Of a stretch of 64,000 bases of DNA, positions 19,261 to 30,694 are shown piece by piece. The position numbers and the translations under genes were made by a program. Under the pieces are notes generated by a model. The model did no database searches. It was not told the DNA's origin and saw nothing but the letters and a program-made list of their open reading frames with translations. The DNA is from Rhynochetos jubatus (lineage: Eukaryota > Chordata > Aves > Eurypygiformes > Rhynochetidae). Location of the stretch: positions 2,232,001 to 2,296,000 of the forward strand of contig CM050666.1 in assembly GCA_027574665.1 (NCBI GenBank), in the 5' to 3' direction. Within the stretch, counting starts at the first letter, position 1; the number at the start of each line of letters is the position of its first letter.

Positions 19261-21705
19261 GTATTTATGAGGAATGAATTATTCCTGCTTGCAAATTAAA
19301 TCCACCACTAAACCTTATGAACAGAAAGGATGTAGTTTTATTCCATATGTTGCTGTCCACCATGTTTGGCAGAATAAGTCATTAGGTAGATAGGTCTAAG
19401 TCCACTTAGTTACATTTGTGTCTTCACAACTACATCAGGAATACAACTCCGGTATGGGTATCTGGAGGTTGATACTGGCATTTCTGGCCACCAGAAAGAA
19501 CATATCTTCAGATCTTAATAGTATCAGTCAGTTGCTGAACTTGTATTATATTCCAGAAATTCATCCTCTGGAGGAATATTAGGCCAGGATGAAGAGTTCC
19601 CCTGACACCTACAGCAGTGATGAGCCTCTTGCAGATGTCCAAAACAATTCAGTGCCTCACTGAAATCCTCCATGGATCAGCAGTAGGAGACTAGGGCATA
19701 CAAGACAGATTCAGGCCTACCAAAACAAAGCAGTGCATGAGTGCCTGTTTTGAGGCATAGATAATGACAGTGTTGAGGAACTGTAGGGGAACATATTGAT
19801 TTTCAAAGTTGCATGAAAAAGAAATATCATTGCTTAAGTACACTACCTACAATAAATACCTCTTCATGCAAGAAATTACACCCACTACCTGCTTCCTAGC
19901 TTTGCTTTATCACCATGAAATCAAAGTAGAGATCAACTCCATCGAGATGGGTCTTTTATGAATTGGTGGTTAGAATCTGATCATAAGTAGCTGTGTGATG
20001 GGGAAGAAGCTTCTCTATTGAATATATATCTTCAAATTGCATCCAGCAAAACCAGTGGGCAGGAAAAACAATAAGATCCAAAACCTTTCTTTCTAATACA
20101 TGTATTTTATTTTTATTTTAGGTCTTCTTGCCCCTCTAGCAAAGGTCATAAATTATTTAACTGCTGTAGCCCAGACTTCTCTTTTTTACTGCCTAATAAA
20201 ATCTGAGAAATATAAATCTATTTGAGCTCCTTTTTTAAAATAATTGAGAATGGTGACAACCAAAATAGGAATTGAAGCAGCAATTCAAGGCAGGGTGTCA
20301 GTGAGTTGTGAGCACAAAAGGATATTTCAGCAGAAAGCTTATAAGAAGGAATTTTGCTTATTTTTGGCCCAAAGATAACTTGTTACCTTTTAAAATTTAA
20401 TGATTTATAGCTTCAATGCTTGTTTTTTTGTCTCCTGGCTGCATGCTTCCTATTAAACACATAATTCAGGTGGTTACAATATTATATTCTGGGCTGCTTA
20501 CATTTCAGTCAAATTATGTGGAAAGAGGTAGTGATAACTTTGTGGGAAAGGATCAGGTTGTGGAATTGTTAAAGATGTGATCAGATCACTGTCTGATTGC
20601 CTTGGTACTGTTTCACCCTGAGATTTTAAATAAGCAGCAATTTCTTAGATATGGGCCAGTGATTGTCACTTGGAATTATTAACATATAACATCAGCTATT
20701 GGAGAAATAAAAGGAAGAAGCAAGGTCAAGTAAGAAGGAGACAAAGGTAAAAAATTAGTAACAAGTTTCTGGCTGATGGCTCCTCTGCCAGTGAGGAAAG
20801 CCCACAGGCAATGGACAGGGGCATTGCTAGAGACCTGACACACTGACTGTGCCCCGCTGATCCTGTGCCCTTCCCCATGGGTGCACTCCAGACACTTTCT
20901 ATATGCCCTCCCTGGGATGAACTGCAGGAGGCTGAGTAGTCTTGAAGCCTTTCAAGTTTGCACTCATGTACCAGAGCCGAATGGCTGCACCAAACTGCTT
21001 TTATCAGCCCCACTTCACTTCCTGAACCCTGCTCTGTACAGACTCATTACAGAAATCTCCACCAAGAGCAAGATCTGCCCTTTCAACCCCAAAACTTCAC
21101 AGGATTTTTGCCTACCTCTTTGTCCCACTACTGATCTCCTTCACTTAAGAGAACATAAATGATAAGGGGTTAGTTTAAGCACACAGTAATAGATATTTCT
21201 GTATAAAAATAGATTGCCTCCTCACACATGAATTGCTTCAGCTTCCTCATCATTTATAGCTGAGTAACAATAACGACTCCCATAAGAAGTCCTACCAGAT
21301 CAGCTGCACCTCCACATTCCTTCTGCAGAAGAGGAAAATGACCTCAAAGGGCACAGAGAGCCCACTTCCCACCTTCCCCACCATCTTTCACAAATGTATC
21401 CGAGCTGGAAACAAGATAAAAGGTTTTAAAAGGAGGAATTAAAGGTTAAGCCGGTCACAAACAACACAAAACCTGTTTTAAGGTATCCGATGAGAGACTC
21501 AGGCAGAACAGATGCGTGATTCTGTGAGGAGCAAAGGGGAAAAAAAAAAAACAAAACTCTTTCAGCAGGGTAAATTGGGCTGTACCATCCAAAAAGAGTA
21601 TCATTAAAAAATAGAAAATGTATCTGGAATGCTAGAGACTCCAAAATTGACAGTAGGTAGCTGAGGGTGGAATGGAAAATGTACTTTGGTGCCAATATTA
21701 TACTT
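19260..21705. other. No gene recognised
   Basis: Unique AT-rich sequence with no supported gene, RNA or repeat. The longest frames, 90-124 codons near 20880-21800, lack recognisable motifs and partly overlap the LTR-like block that follows. Confidence 0.5.
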
Positions 21706-22195
21706 TGTGTTAAATGTTGGCTTAGGTGACAAAAATTCATCTGCACCCCCACAAAGGGGCACAGACAGACAAAGGGTTGGGAGGGGCCCCCAAATAACAC
21801 CCTGCCCCAGCTGTTCCCAGGCCATCAGAGGAGTCACCAGTCCATCAAAGGTTCATCTCCACAAGCCCAGAGAAGCTTAGGGGCAGAAAAGCAGACAGGA
21901 ACCCAAATTATAGATGCAGGGGAAGAGACATCATGTCTGGGCCCCTCCCAGGGCTGTCCCAGGGAAGCCACAGCCCTATGGTCCAGATGTGAAACCCACC
22001 ATGATGAGTCAATGACAGAGCGCCTTTAGGACTGAGGGGGTTGTTGTGTGGGGGTATGGGACACATCATGGTATGCAAGGAAGAGCTTTTGGGTTTTGGG
22101 GCAGAGAACTTATTTAGGGAAGAACCTAAGGTGACAAAAGGAGGTATCCAAGTGATTTGGGGAGAGACAAGTCTGGGAAAATAGAGGAATAAGGA

Positions 22196-22205
22196 GATAA
22201 AAAGG
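22196..22205 (+). promoter_or_regulatory. TATA-like box of the LTR-like block
   Basis: GATAAAAAGG, about 90 bp upstream of the ATTAAA signal, is the spacing expected between an LTR TATA box and the R-region polyadenylation signal. It is conditional on the LTR call. Confidence 0.4.
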
Positions 22206-22291
22206 ACTGGTCATGTGTAAATGGGTGGCTGGTCTGTATGCTTGTCTGGCAGTGTCTTGCACCTGATCAGCTCAGTCTGTCCTGCATTTGT

Positions 22292-22297
22292 ATTAAA
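22292..22297 (+). promoter_or_regulatory. Polyadenylation signal ATTAAA at the LTR/CR1 junction
   Basis: ATTAAA in TTTGTATTAAAC, the variant signal common in avian LTRs. It is immediately followed by CR1-derived sequence instead of U5. Confidence 0.45.
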
Positions 22298-22299
22298 CA

Positions 22300-22614
22300 A
22301 TGTTTCTGGAGCATGTCCAGAGAAGGGCAGCAGAGCTGGGCAAGGGTCTGGAGCACCAGTCCTTTGAGGAATGGCTGAGAGAGCTGGGGGTGTTCAGCCT
22401 GGAGAAGAGGTTGCTCAAGGGAGAGCTTAGAGCTCTTTACAACTCCCTGAAAGGAGGGTGCCAGGGGTGGGGTTGGGGCTTCCAAGTGACAAGTGATGGG
22501 ACAAGAGGAAACTGCCTCAGGTTGTGCTGGGGAAGGTTTAGATTGGATATTAGGGAGAATTCTTCACAGAAATGGTTGTCAGGCATTGGTATAGGCTGTC
22601 CAGGGAGGTGGTAG
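22300..22614 (+). pseudogene. CR1 ORF2 C-terminal end
   Basis: This frame holds CR1 ORF2 blocks [40 protein letters not shown], and a [20 protein letters not shown] stretch equivalent to [21 protein letters not shown] frame change follows. It is a fragment only; the ATG at 22300 is adventitious. Confidence 0.82.
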
Positions 22615-22748
22615 AGTCACCATCCCTGGAGGGATTGAATAGACATGAGGATGAGGTGATTAGGGACATGGTTTAGCGGTGGTATGAGCAGTTAATGGTT
22701 GGACTTGGTGATCTTAAAGATCTTTTCCAACCTAAATAATTCTAAATG
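22303..22748 (+). mobile_element. CR1 LINE 3' fragment
   Basis: The plus-strand translation begins [20 protein letters not shown] then [20 protein letters not shown], the CR1 ORF2 C-terminal blocks. It ends with the 3' UTR signature GGACTTGGTGATCTTAAAGA and a degenerate tail AATAATTCTAAATG. It is strongly 5'-truncated. The 104-codon frame 22300-22614 is the surviving ORF2 end and is broken near [11 protein letters not shown] (a shifted reading of HWNRLPREVV). Confidence 0.88.
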
Positions 22749-25700
22749 CCATTTCTAACTATTTTCCTGGGTGAGGGGCGTTATTTTGAGGGGATGGGAG
22801 GTGTACCAGCAATGCCCTCCTATATGCCCAGGTGCCAGCAACTGGTGAGGATGGGATCCAGTGACATATGTATATATGTTTATACGTGTGTGTACGTATA
22901 TATGTGCTATATATATGCATTTATGTTCATGTGCAGTCCATGCTATGCCTTGCTACTGGTGGGAGCTGAAGCATGGACTTGCAGCAGCATCACCTCTGTC
23001 AGCCTGTCAGTCCCGGTGTCATACCCCTAATAATATTATGTCATGTGTGACCTTCTGTGGAAGAGCTGATGAGCATTTCATGCTTTTTATGCTCTATGAC
23101 TTACGAAGTTTTTTAACAGCCATGAAAACACCTTGAGACTCAGGAAGGGCTGGTTAATACAAAAGTGAGTGCGCTGGTCTTGTAGTAGAGTAAAAGCATC
23201 AAATCCACAAAGGACTGGAGAGGATAACACTCATTTGCCATATTTGTGTTTCATCACTAAGCTCCATGAAACACAGAAAGAGAAGGAAGCCCTGTAACAT
23301 AGAGAGCAGAGGGTGGAGGAACATGCATTACTAAAGCCCTATTTGATAAAATATTGGGAGATGTGACAAACAGGGAGAGAATTGAAAGGAGAAGTACTCC
23401 ATCTCAACAGAGGCACAGGGAAAGACAGAGCCTCACAGGAGGCCAGGGTTTGGGGTTTGCCTCATCCCCATCTAAATCATCTGCTGCAGCAGCCATGGGT
23501 GAACAAACTCGCACTCCATTTCACCTCCCTAGTTTTGAGTGAGATTGATTTCACCATTTGAACTGGATTCATTTTCACTATTGAAAAGCTACATGTCTCA
23601 TTTGAGCTGTCTAGATTCCCACTGTATGGTCTCTGGAGAAAGCAGTGTTTCCACAGCAGCCCATCCTACCATAACATCAGTGCCTAAGGTTGGGCAGGAT
23701 GCTTTCTGGAGGGTGTCCTCCCTCTCTGCAGACAGTAAAGGAGCCCAGAAACCAACTGAGCCAGCCTGCCTACATTTTAGGCCACCAGCACTGCATCAGA
23801 GGACTTCCACTGTGTTTCCAACTTCGTAATCAAGAACTGAATTCCTCACTAGGATAAAATTAGTTCCTTTAGCTTGGCTGATGCTGAGAGATGCTGGATA
23901 ACTCCTATGAGCAGAAGAATAGTGTTCCTCTGGAAAGAGTTCAGGCAATAAAATCTTTCCATATCTGCAATTTGGTGTGAGTTTGGGACCCTGAGGAGCT
24001 AGAAGCTCTCATGTTGGAAATGCAGAGTGCCAGGAGCTGGAAAGCCAACTTCCTAGAGGCTCTGATGTCCTAGCAGGCACAGCAATGGGCCACAGACTGT
24101 TACAGTGAGACACCTCTCCTTCTTCCATTATTGGGCTGGGTGGCAGATGGAAATGGCTCCTCAGTAAAGCCATCTTGATGATTCTGGATGCTAGTGACTG
24201 CATGAACATATTTTAATATCTCTTCTAAAAAGTGTGCTAGACCTCCCTTATCTTTACATTCATGCTTTACTTCTACTCATCAAATCAAACCTAGCTGTTC
24301 TGTATCTGTGATCTGCCTTCTTCATTATACACTATTATTTCAACCTTTGTGTTAACTCTACATTTCTTAACAATAATTTCATGTCTCTTTTCCCAAATCA
24401 GCATTGAGTAAGACCAACTGGTAAGGAACAGGACCCCCTAGAGAAAGCACCATTATTCTCTGTTGACAGCTATTGCGTCAGTTAGCTGATTGATGCTTAT
24501 CCATGTAAGAAGTGTTCTAAAGATATGATGCAGTGCTCAGTTTTAAAGCAGAGGTTTTGGCAGGTAAATCATATACCTCACAGAAGGTAAAGTAACATCT
24601 CTGTAGTGCTCTCCACTCTGATAGATTCTTCAGCAAGTGGTGCCTAGCTCACACGTCATGGACACACACTGGACTCCTTCACCACCTCCCAGTGTTCAGG
24701 TCCCGAGGTACTCTATATCCTACAATCTCATAGCCAAGGCATTGTGTCCAGTTGCTGTAGAGGATGGAGGAAAATCTGCTTTGGTCCTCTACCATGCCCT
24801 CCATTATCCCCAGCTATTGTGGGTCATGGACATCCAAGGGAATACAAGTCAACAAAGGGCCCAAGGCTGTTCCAGAGAACGTGCTCGCCTTAGGGCTAGC
24901 AGGGCTGAAATCATGAAGGCAATTGGAGTGAAACCAATAGTTGTGGGTTGTTGCTCCAGGAGAGGATGTTTTGATCTGGGAGTTTTAAGCTTGGGATGTT
25001 ATTGATCCCCAGGGTCCCCCAAAGGTTATCAGGAAATGCATAGCAACGCTTCTCCCTGATCTTGCAGCTTCACATATGACTCTTCTGTTATAAAAAAATC
25101 AGCTTCACAATGTTCATTCACTGCCTTGTAAACAGGTAAAACTGTGGGAACAAAATGAGACACAACGAAAGGAAGCTACATTTCCTTTTCTGTCAATGAT
25201 CATTGCCCTCTTCAGTCATTGCATGTAGAATTTTGAGCTACATCAACAGAAAGGATCCTTTAATGAGTGTTGTGCTTATTAATCTCTCCATCTAACACAA
25301 GTGCTAACACAAAACCCATCAACACCAAGAGAGCTCTTCATCAAGGACTTTAAATGAATCCTTTATTCAAGGAAGAGATATTCTAGTTACAACAGCAATC
25401 ATTCAAGTACTAAAATACCTGGCAAGCCTACAACCCATTTTCATTAGAACTTGCCATCAGGACCCTCTGATTTTCAGTGAGAATAAGTCAAAGTCCCCTA
25501 TGAGACACCATTTTGATTTTACAGAAGGATTTCACTCTTGCCCCAGCAAGTACTATCTCCTGCCTTCCGCGAGGTGAACATTGCCATGAACAGTACCAGT
25601 CCCTTGGAGTACACGATGGCATATTGGGCACTCTTCTGAACCATTGTCCAGTTTCATGTATCCCACAGGACGTCACCATGATTCTCCTCATCACTTTCTA

Positions 25701-26485
25701 GCCCTCTGCCCTGGACCTCTTTGCTAAGAGAGCCAAAGATCAGCATAAAAACTGCATCACCAGCAAAGCAAAAGTGATGCATGAGATGCCACCCCTCAAC
25801 ATCCTGACACTGTCATAGCATGGGACAGATTGGTATCTATGTCTCCTCAAGGTACAATGATGAAGAACACTGCAGGTTATCCTGTACCATCACCTCTTTC
25901 AGACAACTATGTAAAGAGAACAGCCAAGGGAAGTGGCTCCCCATTGTGATAAGAAATTTGGTATGGACAGGTCTGTCCCTCATCCCCATTCCTGTTTCCA
26001 AAGCATCTCCTATCCAGTGGCCCTTCCTTCCACAGTGCTACCAGCCCATGACACCACCCTGGGACAGTCCCACTCCTCTCCAGACGGCGAGCATAAAGCT
26101 ACCAACACCCACAGATATCTTCCTGCTATGCTTGCCTCCATGCACACACATACATATTCATGCCTCACTAATGGGATCAGCCTGCAGAGCTCTTGCAGAT
26201 GTATCTGTGGTCTTTCCCTTCTCCCCATCCACCTGTGAGAATCTTGCATGGGAAGGATCCATCTCACTCCAGCCCACTCTGCCAGCATGACTTGAATCGG
26301 GATCTGGGAATCTCTACAGTAATGATATGGAATGATATATGTGAATAAACTTGTTCTGCCAGAAAAGCAGTCTGCCTATCTCTCTGGTGGTTGATTAAGC
26401 TCTCAGTTGTAAATATTTACCCTACTTCTGTGTGTCTAAGATTTTAAAGAAAAATAGCTATGACACAAATGGGCTGCACTTGGCC
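22749..26485. other. No gene recognised
   Basis: No gene or clear transposon is seen. It includes an alternating purine-pyrimidine stretch (22863-22925). A 156-codon frame at 25820-26290 is proline/serine-rich, has no recognisable motif, and is within chance expectation. Confidence 0.5.
22863..22925. repeat. Alternating purine-pyrimidine TATG/TGTA-rich stretch
   Basis: Mostly alternating TATATG, GTGTGTAC and ATATATAT steps. Such sequence can adopt left-handed or cruciform conformations. It is an imperfect microsatellite. Confidence 0.75.
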
Positions 26486-26585
26486 TGGGAGGATCGGGGG
26501 GTGGGATCCAGGGGGATGGGGGGGGATCCAAGGGGATCCGGGGGGATGGGGGGTGGGATCCAGTGGGATCCAGGGGGATGGGGTG
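26486..26585 (+). repeat. G-rich minisatellite with five GGATCC units
   Basis: Irregular tandem units of GGATCC plus A/GGGGGATGGGGG-type runs. GGATCC occurs at 26504, 26524, 26534, 26556 and 26566. G runs of 3 to 8 recur at short spacing on the plus strand, so it meets the simple pattern for G-quadruplex formation. Spurious proline- and glycine-rich frames arise from it on both strands. Confidence 0.9.
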
Positions 26586-26871
26586 ACCCTGTCTTCCACT
26601 GCTGCAGCCATGCATTCTGCACTCACCTGTCTGCACCTATACATTCTTTCTATTCTCTGTCATCCTGCTCAGCCTCTCTGGAGTTTGGGAACCTCAAAAC
26701 CTGACCAGCACTCAATGCAATTCTTCTAGTAATAATAAGGGCAGGATCTCTCCTTATCCCAATGACACACAGTTTGCCCCTATATAGAACTAATGAGTTA
26801 AATTAGTTGCCTCAGTACAAGAACAAACAGTCATTCTACAAGAGCACAGGATCAAAGGAAGTGCAGCTTTG

Positions 26872-26935
26872 ATTGTTTGTTTGTTTGGGGGGAATTGATT
26901 TGGGGTTTGGTTTGGGGTTTTTTTGGTATTTTTTT
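26872..26935. repeat. T/G-rich low-complexity tract
   Basis: Plus-strand GTTTGTTTG, then TTTGGGGTTTGG-type units and T runs: the reverse-complement equivalent of the A/C tracts elsewhere, with an A interruption near 26893-26897. Confidence 0.8.
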
Positions 26936-29900
26936 CCCTCTTAGGGAGTTTGTTGCACAAGACTGGCTGATCAAGCTATACAATAGAAAAACAGAACACA
27001 AAATGTCATCCATGGCAGAGCCTGTGCAGGTCTCCGGACTAATCGTCCTTGCAAAAACTTGTTTAAAACTCACCATTTTCTATGTCCCTGGCAGGTACAC
27101 TGAGTCCCTGACCCTCAGGCATTTCTCCATGGCTGTCTGCCCTGGACCAGCTGATCCTGGAGTCTTGGTGTCTATCTGTTCTGGAAATTCAGAGAGATTT
27201 CAGGGGATATCTGCCTGAAGTTCAGATGTGAAACTTTTCAGGCTTGGCAAAAAGATTGTGTTTTGAAATCATACTTTCTGTCAGAAGTCCATTCAGTTCT
27301 ACAGGTCTACAGGGATGAAAAAAAAAAAAAAATGATAGGAAGGAATGGAGAGCCTGTGATTGTATCAGTTTGTATGTTTTTACGTGACCTTGTAAGACAG
27401 ATGTGAAGGTTAATGGATATTCTGTCCATCAGTGGAAGAAGTAAGTTACCCTTCTGTACTGACCTACAAATAACACCATGGTGCTTTGTTTTTCAGAAGG
27501 AGCTCCTTCCAGCCATCAGACATCCAACATAAGGGGCCCCAGTTCTCACCTGCTACACCTTACCTCCAGGCATTGCATTATCTCACTCCCACTGTTGATT
27601 TTAGGAGCTGGTGATCATCTTCCTTGACGTTTTCTTCTCCAGCAACAGGAATCTCACTACTGACAGCCTGGATGCCTAAGAATCACTGTGGCTCCAGTGG
27701 TGAGGAAGTTACTTCAGAATCAAGTGCTGATCACCTGTATAGGTAGCTGTGGTACACATAGACAAACCCTCATCTGACAGAACAACTCATCCTTCCCACT
27801 GTTTCTGAATATTCTCTCAAGAAGAGAGTCCATGATCTTTCTTTACCTAGACATAGGTCCCCAGGCACAGCAAATGAAGAGCATGTTTCTTAAAGGTTCA
27901 ATAGTTGTTTGTGGTTGACGCAGAGACCCTCAGTTCACCTGACATTTTCTCACTGCTGTTGGCTGCTGCTCATTCTGCACAATTTCTACAGGTGTAACAA
28001 GAACACTAATCAGAGACTCATCAGTCCCTCTTACACCAGTGCTAATGGAGCAGCTCTTGTAGGCTGCATCAGGGTCTATTTCTAACATCCATCTGCAGAA
28101 TATAGTTTTAGACTATTTGGGCATGCTGCCCAAATCCCAACAATACTGTTGTCCCTCCCTGTTTATGTGAGGAATGCCACAGTACTGCAGTGCCGCATTA
28201 CTTTCTGTTTCATAGCTTCCTTCTCAATGGCCCAGTTATGCCCACTGGTGTTCGAACTGTCCTTGAAGAGGACTGCCTTTCTCTAGTCTAACACTGTTGC
28301 TTATCAATATTACTGTGTTTGTATTTCCATGTGTTCAGCAACCCAGTAGTAACAGAGTTGGTAACAGATTTTAAGAGTTTGAAAGCAAGTGTCTGGCAGT
28401 TGTTTTCTCTACTGCAGGCATCCCAACAACCTGGATCAGCTGAATTCACACTGTGGATTATTTGCTGGACACCTCTGCAGACCTTCAGTTCTGTCAGCAT
28501 TGATGGGTTTCATTCCTTACTAAGGTTGTGGGCAGCTCTACATCCAGACCATTTAAAGCTCTCTCTTCTACCTGTCCTACTTTCAAGAGAACAAACATTG
28601 TTCTTTCTACCTTTTCTATTTATTGCTTTCCACACAAAAGTAACTGAATCACAATGCTTGTATTTTCCCTGATCCATCTGTGACTTTGCTTCCTGCATTC
28701 CTGTAGTCTGAGCCTTTGTCATGGTTCTGCTCTAGTGGGTGTACAGAGGGACCCTGGGTTGCCATGCTCTTGTCGTTAATCCTGTGCAAGGACAGTTCAT
28801 CTGTCCTTGTTATTTGGAGGTGTTTCCTTAGGGAAAGATCTGATGTTCTAAAAATTTTCTTTTGTAATTAGGAGTCACATGGCCTCATTCATCCCAGTCG
28901 TCTCTCATCTTCCACAGTGAAATGATAGAAAAAGGCTATATTGTCTGGGAATCCAGCATTCTCAGCCACTTCTGTCCATGGGCCCTGCTTGTTCTTTTTG
29001 TAGGTGATACTTTGTTTTCTTCCCTGCTGTGTCTTTCATTAGACTTAACAGCTGCCACCACATGCATTTCATAATGTTATGGCAACATAAAAAAGCCCTG
29101 TGTTCCTAAAATTAAGCTGGTCCTTCAGTAGGGAAATTATCTATAGACTCCGAAACTGTGACTAAGAGCTGCAAGGTAGAATTGGCCACAGGCAGAGCAA
29201 CTGCAGCACCCAGCTCCTCCAGCTGCCATCCACATCTAGCTGGATGTACAGTGTGAATCATGTTGACATGGTCCACACACAGTCATACGGGGTGAGGGAG
29301 CATGTTGCTGACTGGGGAGTCACCGATGCCCTCTACCACATCACACATGCTGAAGAAAATGGATGCCTTGCTGGAATAAATTTTCCATTTTCTTATTCAT
29401 TAATATGACTTTCTCTTCAATGATATATTTGAAGATAATTACTGGTGACAGCTAGACTTGAAATGGTTTGCAACTCAGCTAATAGTGAAGAGTCGATCAC
29501 TGTTCACTGATAATCATCGTATTTTCCCTAGCTAAAAATACCTACAATTTTACTCTTCATTCTCTTTTACTATCAGCATCACAGTATTTTACTTGCTGTT
29601 GTTACAACTGAATTATTATGGACTGTTGTCACTAGTGGTGAGCTCAAAATTTCTCATCTTCAGAGAGATTTTTAAGCCTCCTGATGCTGACGTAAGTGTG
29701 CAGACACAGTGCTGGCTCTGCAGGGTGCTTGGAGACTTCTCCAAAACACATCTAATAACAGGCTCAGCTAAGTGGCCTTCATGAGTCTGTTGTTGCTTTT
29801 ACTGAATGTGAGGAACCACCATATATTTTTTAAAAATATCTCAAAAATACTTGAAGTTTCCTCTACATATTATCTATCTGAGCATTTAACCAGGAAAAGC

Positions 29901-30382
29901 ACTTCTCTTTCTCCAAAAGAAACAGAAAAAATTACATTATTCTAGCTAAGTCTAGACTGATGTTACTAGAGCCACACATGGAAGCCTCAAGGAGGTTCCC
30001 TGCATTTCATTTGTCACACGTGGGTGTGCAACAGTTACATGACAACCCATCTTCCCACTCCAGGCTCTTCTAACATCCATATCAACTTGTGCGTTCCCAC
30101 CATCACTTCAGCACACTTTGTGTAAAGGACCACATCAAAGCAGGCCTTCAGCTTTTCTAAATATTCACCACACATCCAGGCTGCTGTTGAAAGGGATACG
30201 GACTCAGCCTGTGATCAGAAGACCAAATTCAAGCCATCCCTGCCCTTCATAACTGAGCAAAATAACTAAGGAAGTGAAGGCCTTACATGTTCCAATCCCT
30301 CCTCCATCCTAGACACTAGAGAAGTGCAGGTACACTAACCAGAGAGCTGTCCCTACTGTTTCTCCATCCTACCCTTCTAATT
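26936..30382. other. No gene recognised
   Basis: Unique sequence. The longest frames (113 and 117 codons) show no motif. An A14-type run lies near 27318-27331. Confidence 0.5.
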
Positions 30383-30694
30383 TCATAGAATGGTTTGGGT
30401 TGGAAAGGTCCTTAAAGATCATCTAGTTCCAACCTCACTGCCATGGGCAGGGACACCCTCCACTGGCCTGGAAGACAGCCAGGGATGGGGCATCCACAGT
30501 TTCTCTGGGCAACCTGTTCCAGTGCTTCATCACCCTCTCCACAAAGAACTTCTTCCTGATATTCAATCTAAATCCCCCCGCTTTCCATTTATACCCATTA
30601 CCTCTTGTCCTGTCACTACAGGCCCTTGTAAAAAGTTCCCCCTCCAGCTTCCTTGTAGGCCCCCTTCAGATACTGGAAGGCTGCTATATTTCCA
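30383..30694 (-). mobile_element. CR1 LINE 3' fragment
   Basis: On the minus strand this is the last part of CR1 ORF2 plus the 3' UTR. The plus strand reads CATAGAATGGTTTGGGTTGG (tail and 3' UTR signature), then AAGATCATCTAGTTCCAACC, then the complement of the HWNRLPRE and DRTRGNG blocks (GGGCAACCTGTTCCAGTGCT and CCTCTTGTCCTGTCACTACA). A small internal deletion near 30465-30475 removes part of the 3' UTR. 5' truncation occurs at about 30694. Confidence 0.92.

Larger units (their letters stand above)
21706..22299 (+). mobile_element. LTR-like block, U3-R part, truncated at the polyadenylation region
   Basis: The block begins with TGTGTTAAATGTTGGC and contains long GC-richer stretches unlike its flanks. 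It ends with a promoter-like and terminator-like arrangement: GATAAAAAGG at 22196-22205 as a TATA-type box, then about 85 bp later ATTAAA at 22292-22297 as a polyadenylation signal. Between them GGCTGGTCTGTATGCTTGTC and GTGTCTTGCACCTGATCAGC resemble the R region of avian retroviral LTRs as I recall them. No U5 or terminal CA is present, because CR1 sequence starts within a few bases of ATTAAA. No target-site duplication can be tested. The LTR identity is an inference. Confidence 0.5.

Noticed and set aside
25820-26290. 156-codon plus-strand frame with HIHIHASL and proline-rich text
   Set aside because: No recognisable domain or exon structure; length is near the chance expectation for this window.
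26872-26935. TTTGGGG-like units as an interstitial telomeric repeat
   Set aside because: The vertebrate telomere unit is TTAGGG; none occurs in tandem here. The tract fits the general T/G (A/C) low-complexity class.
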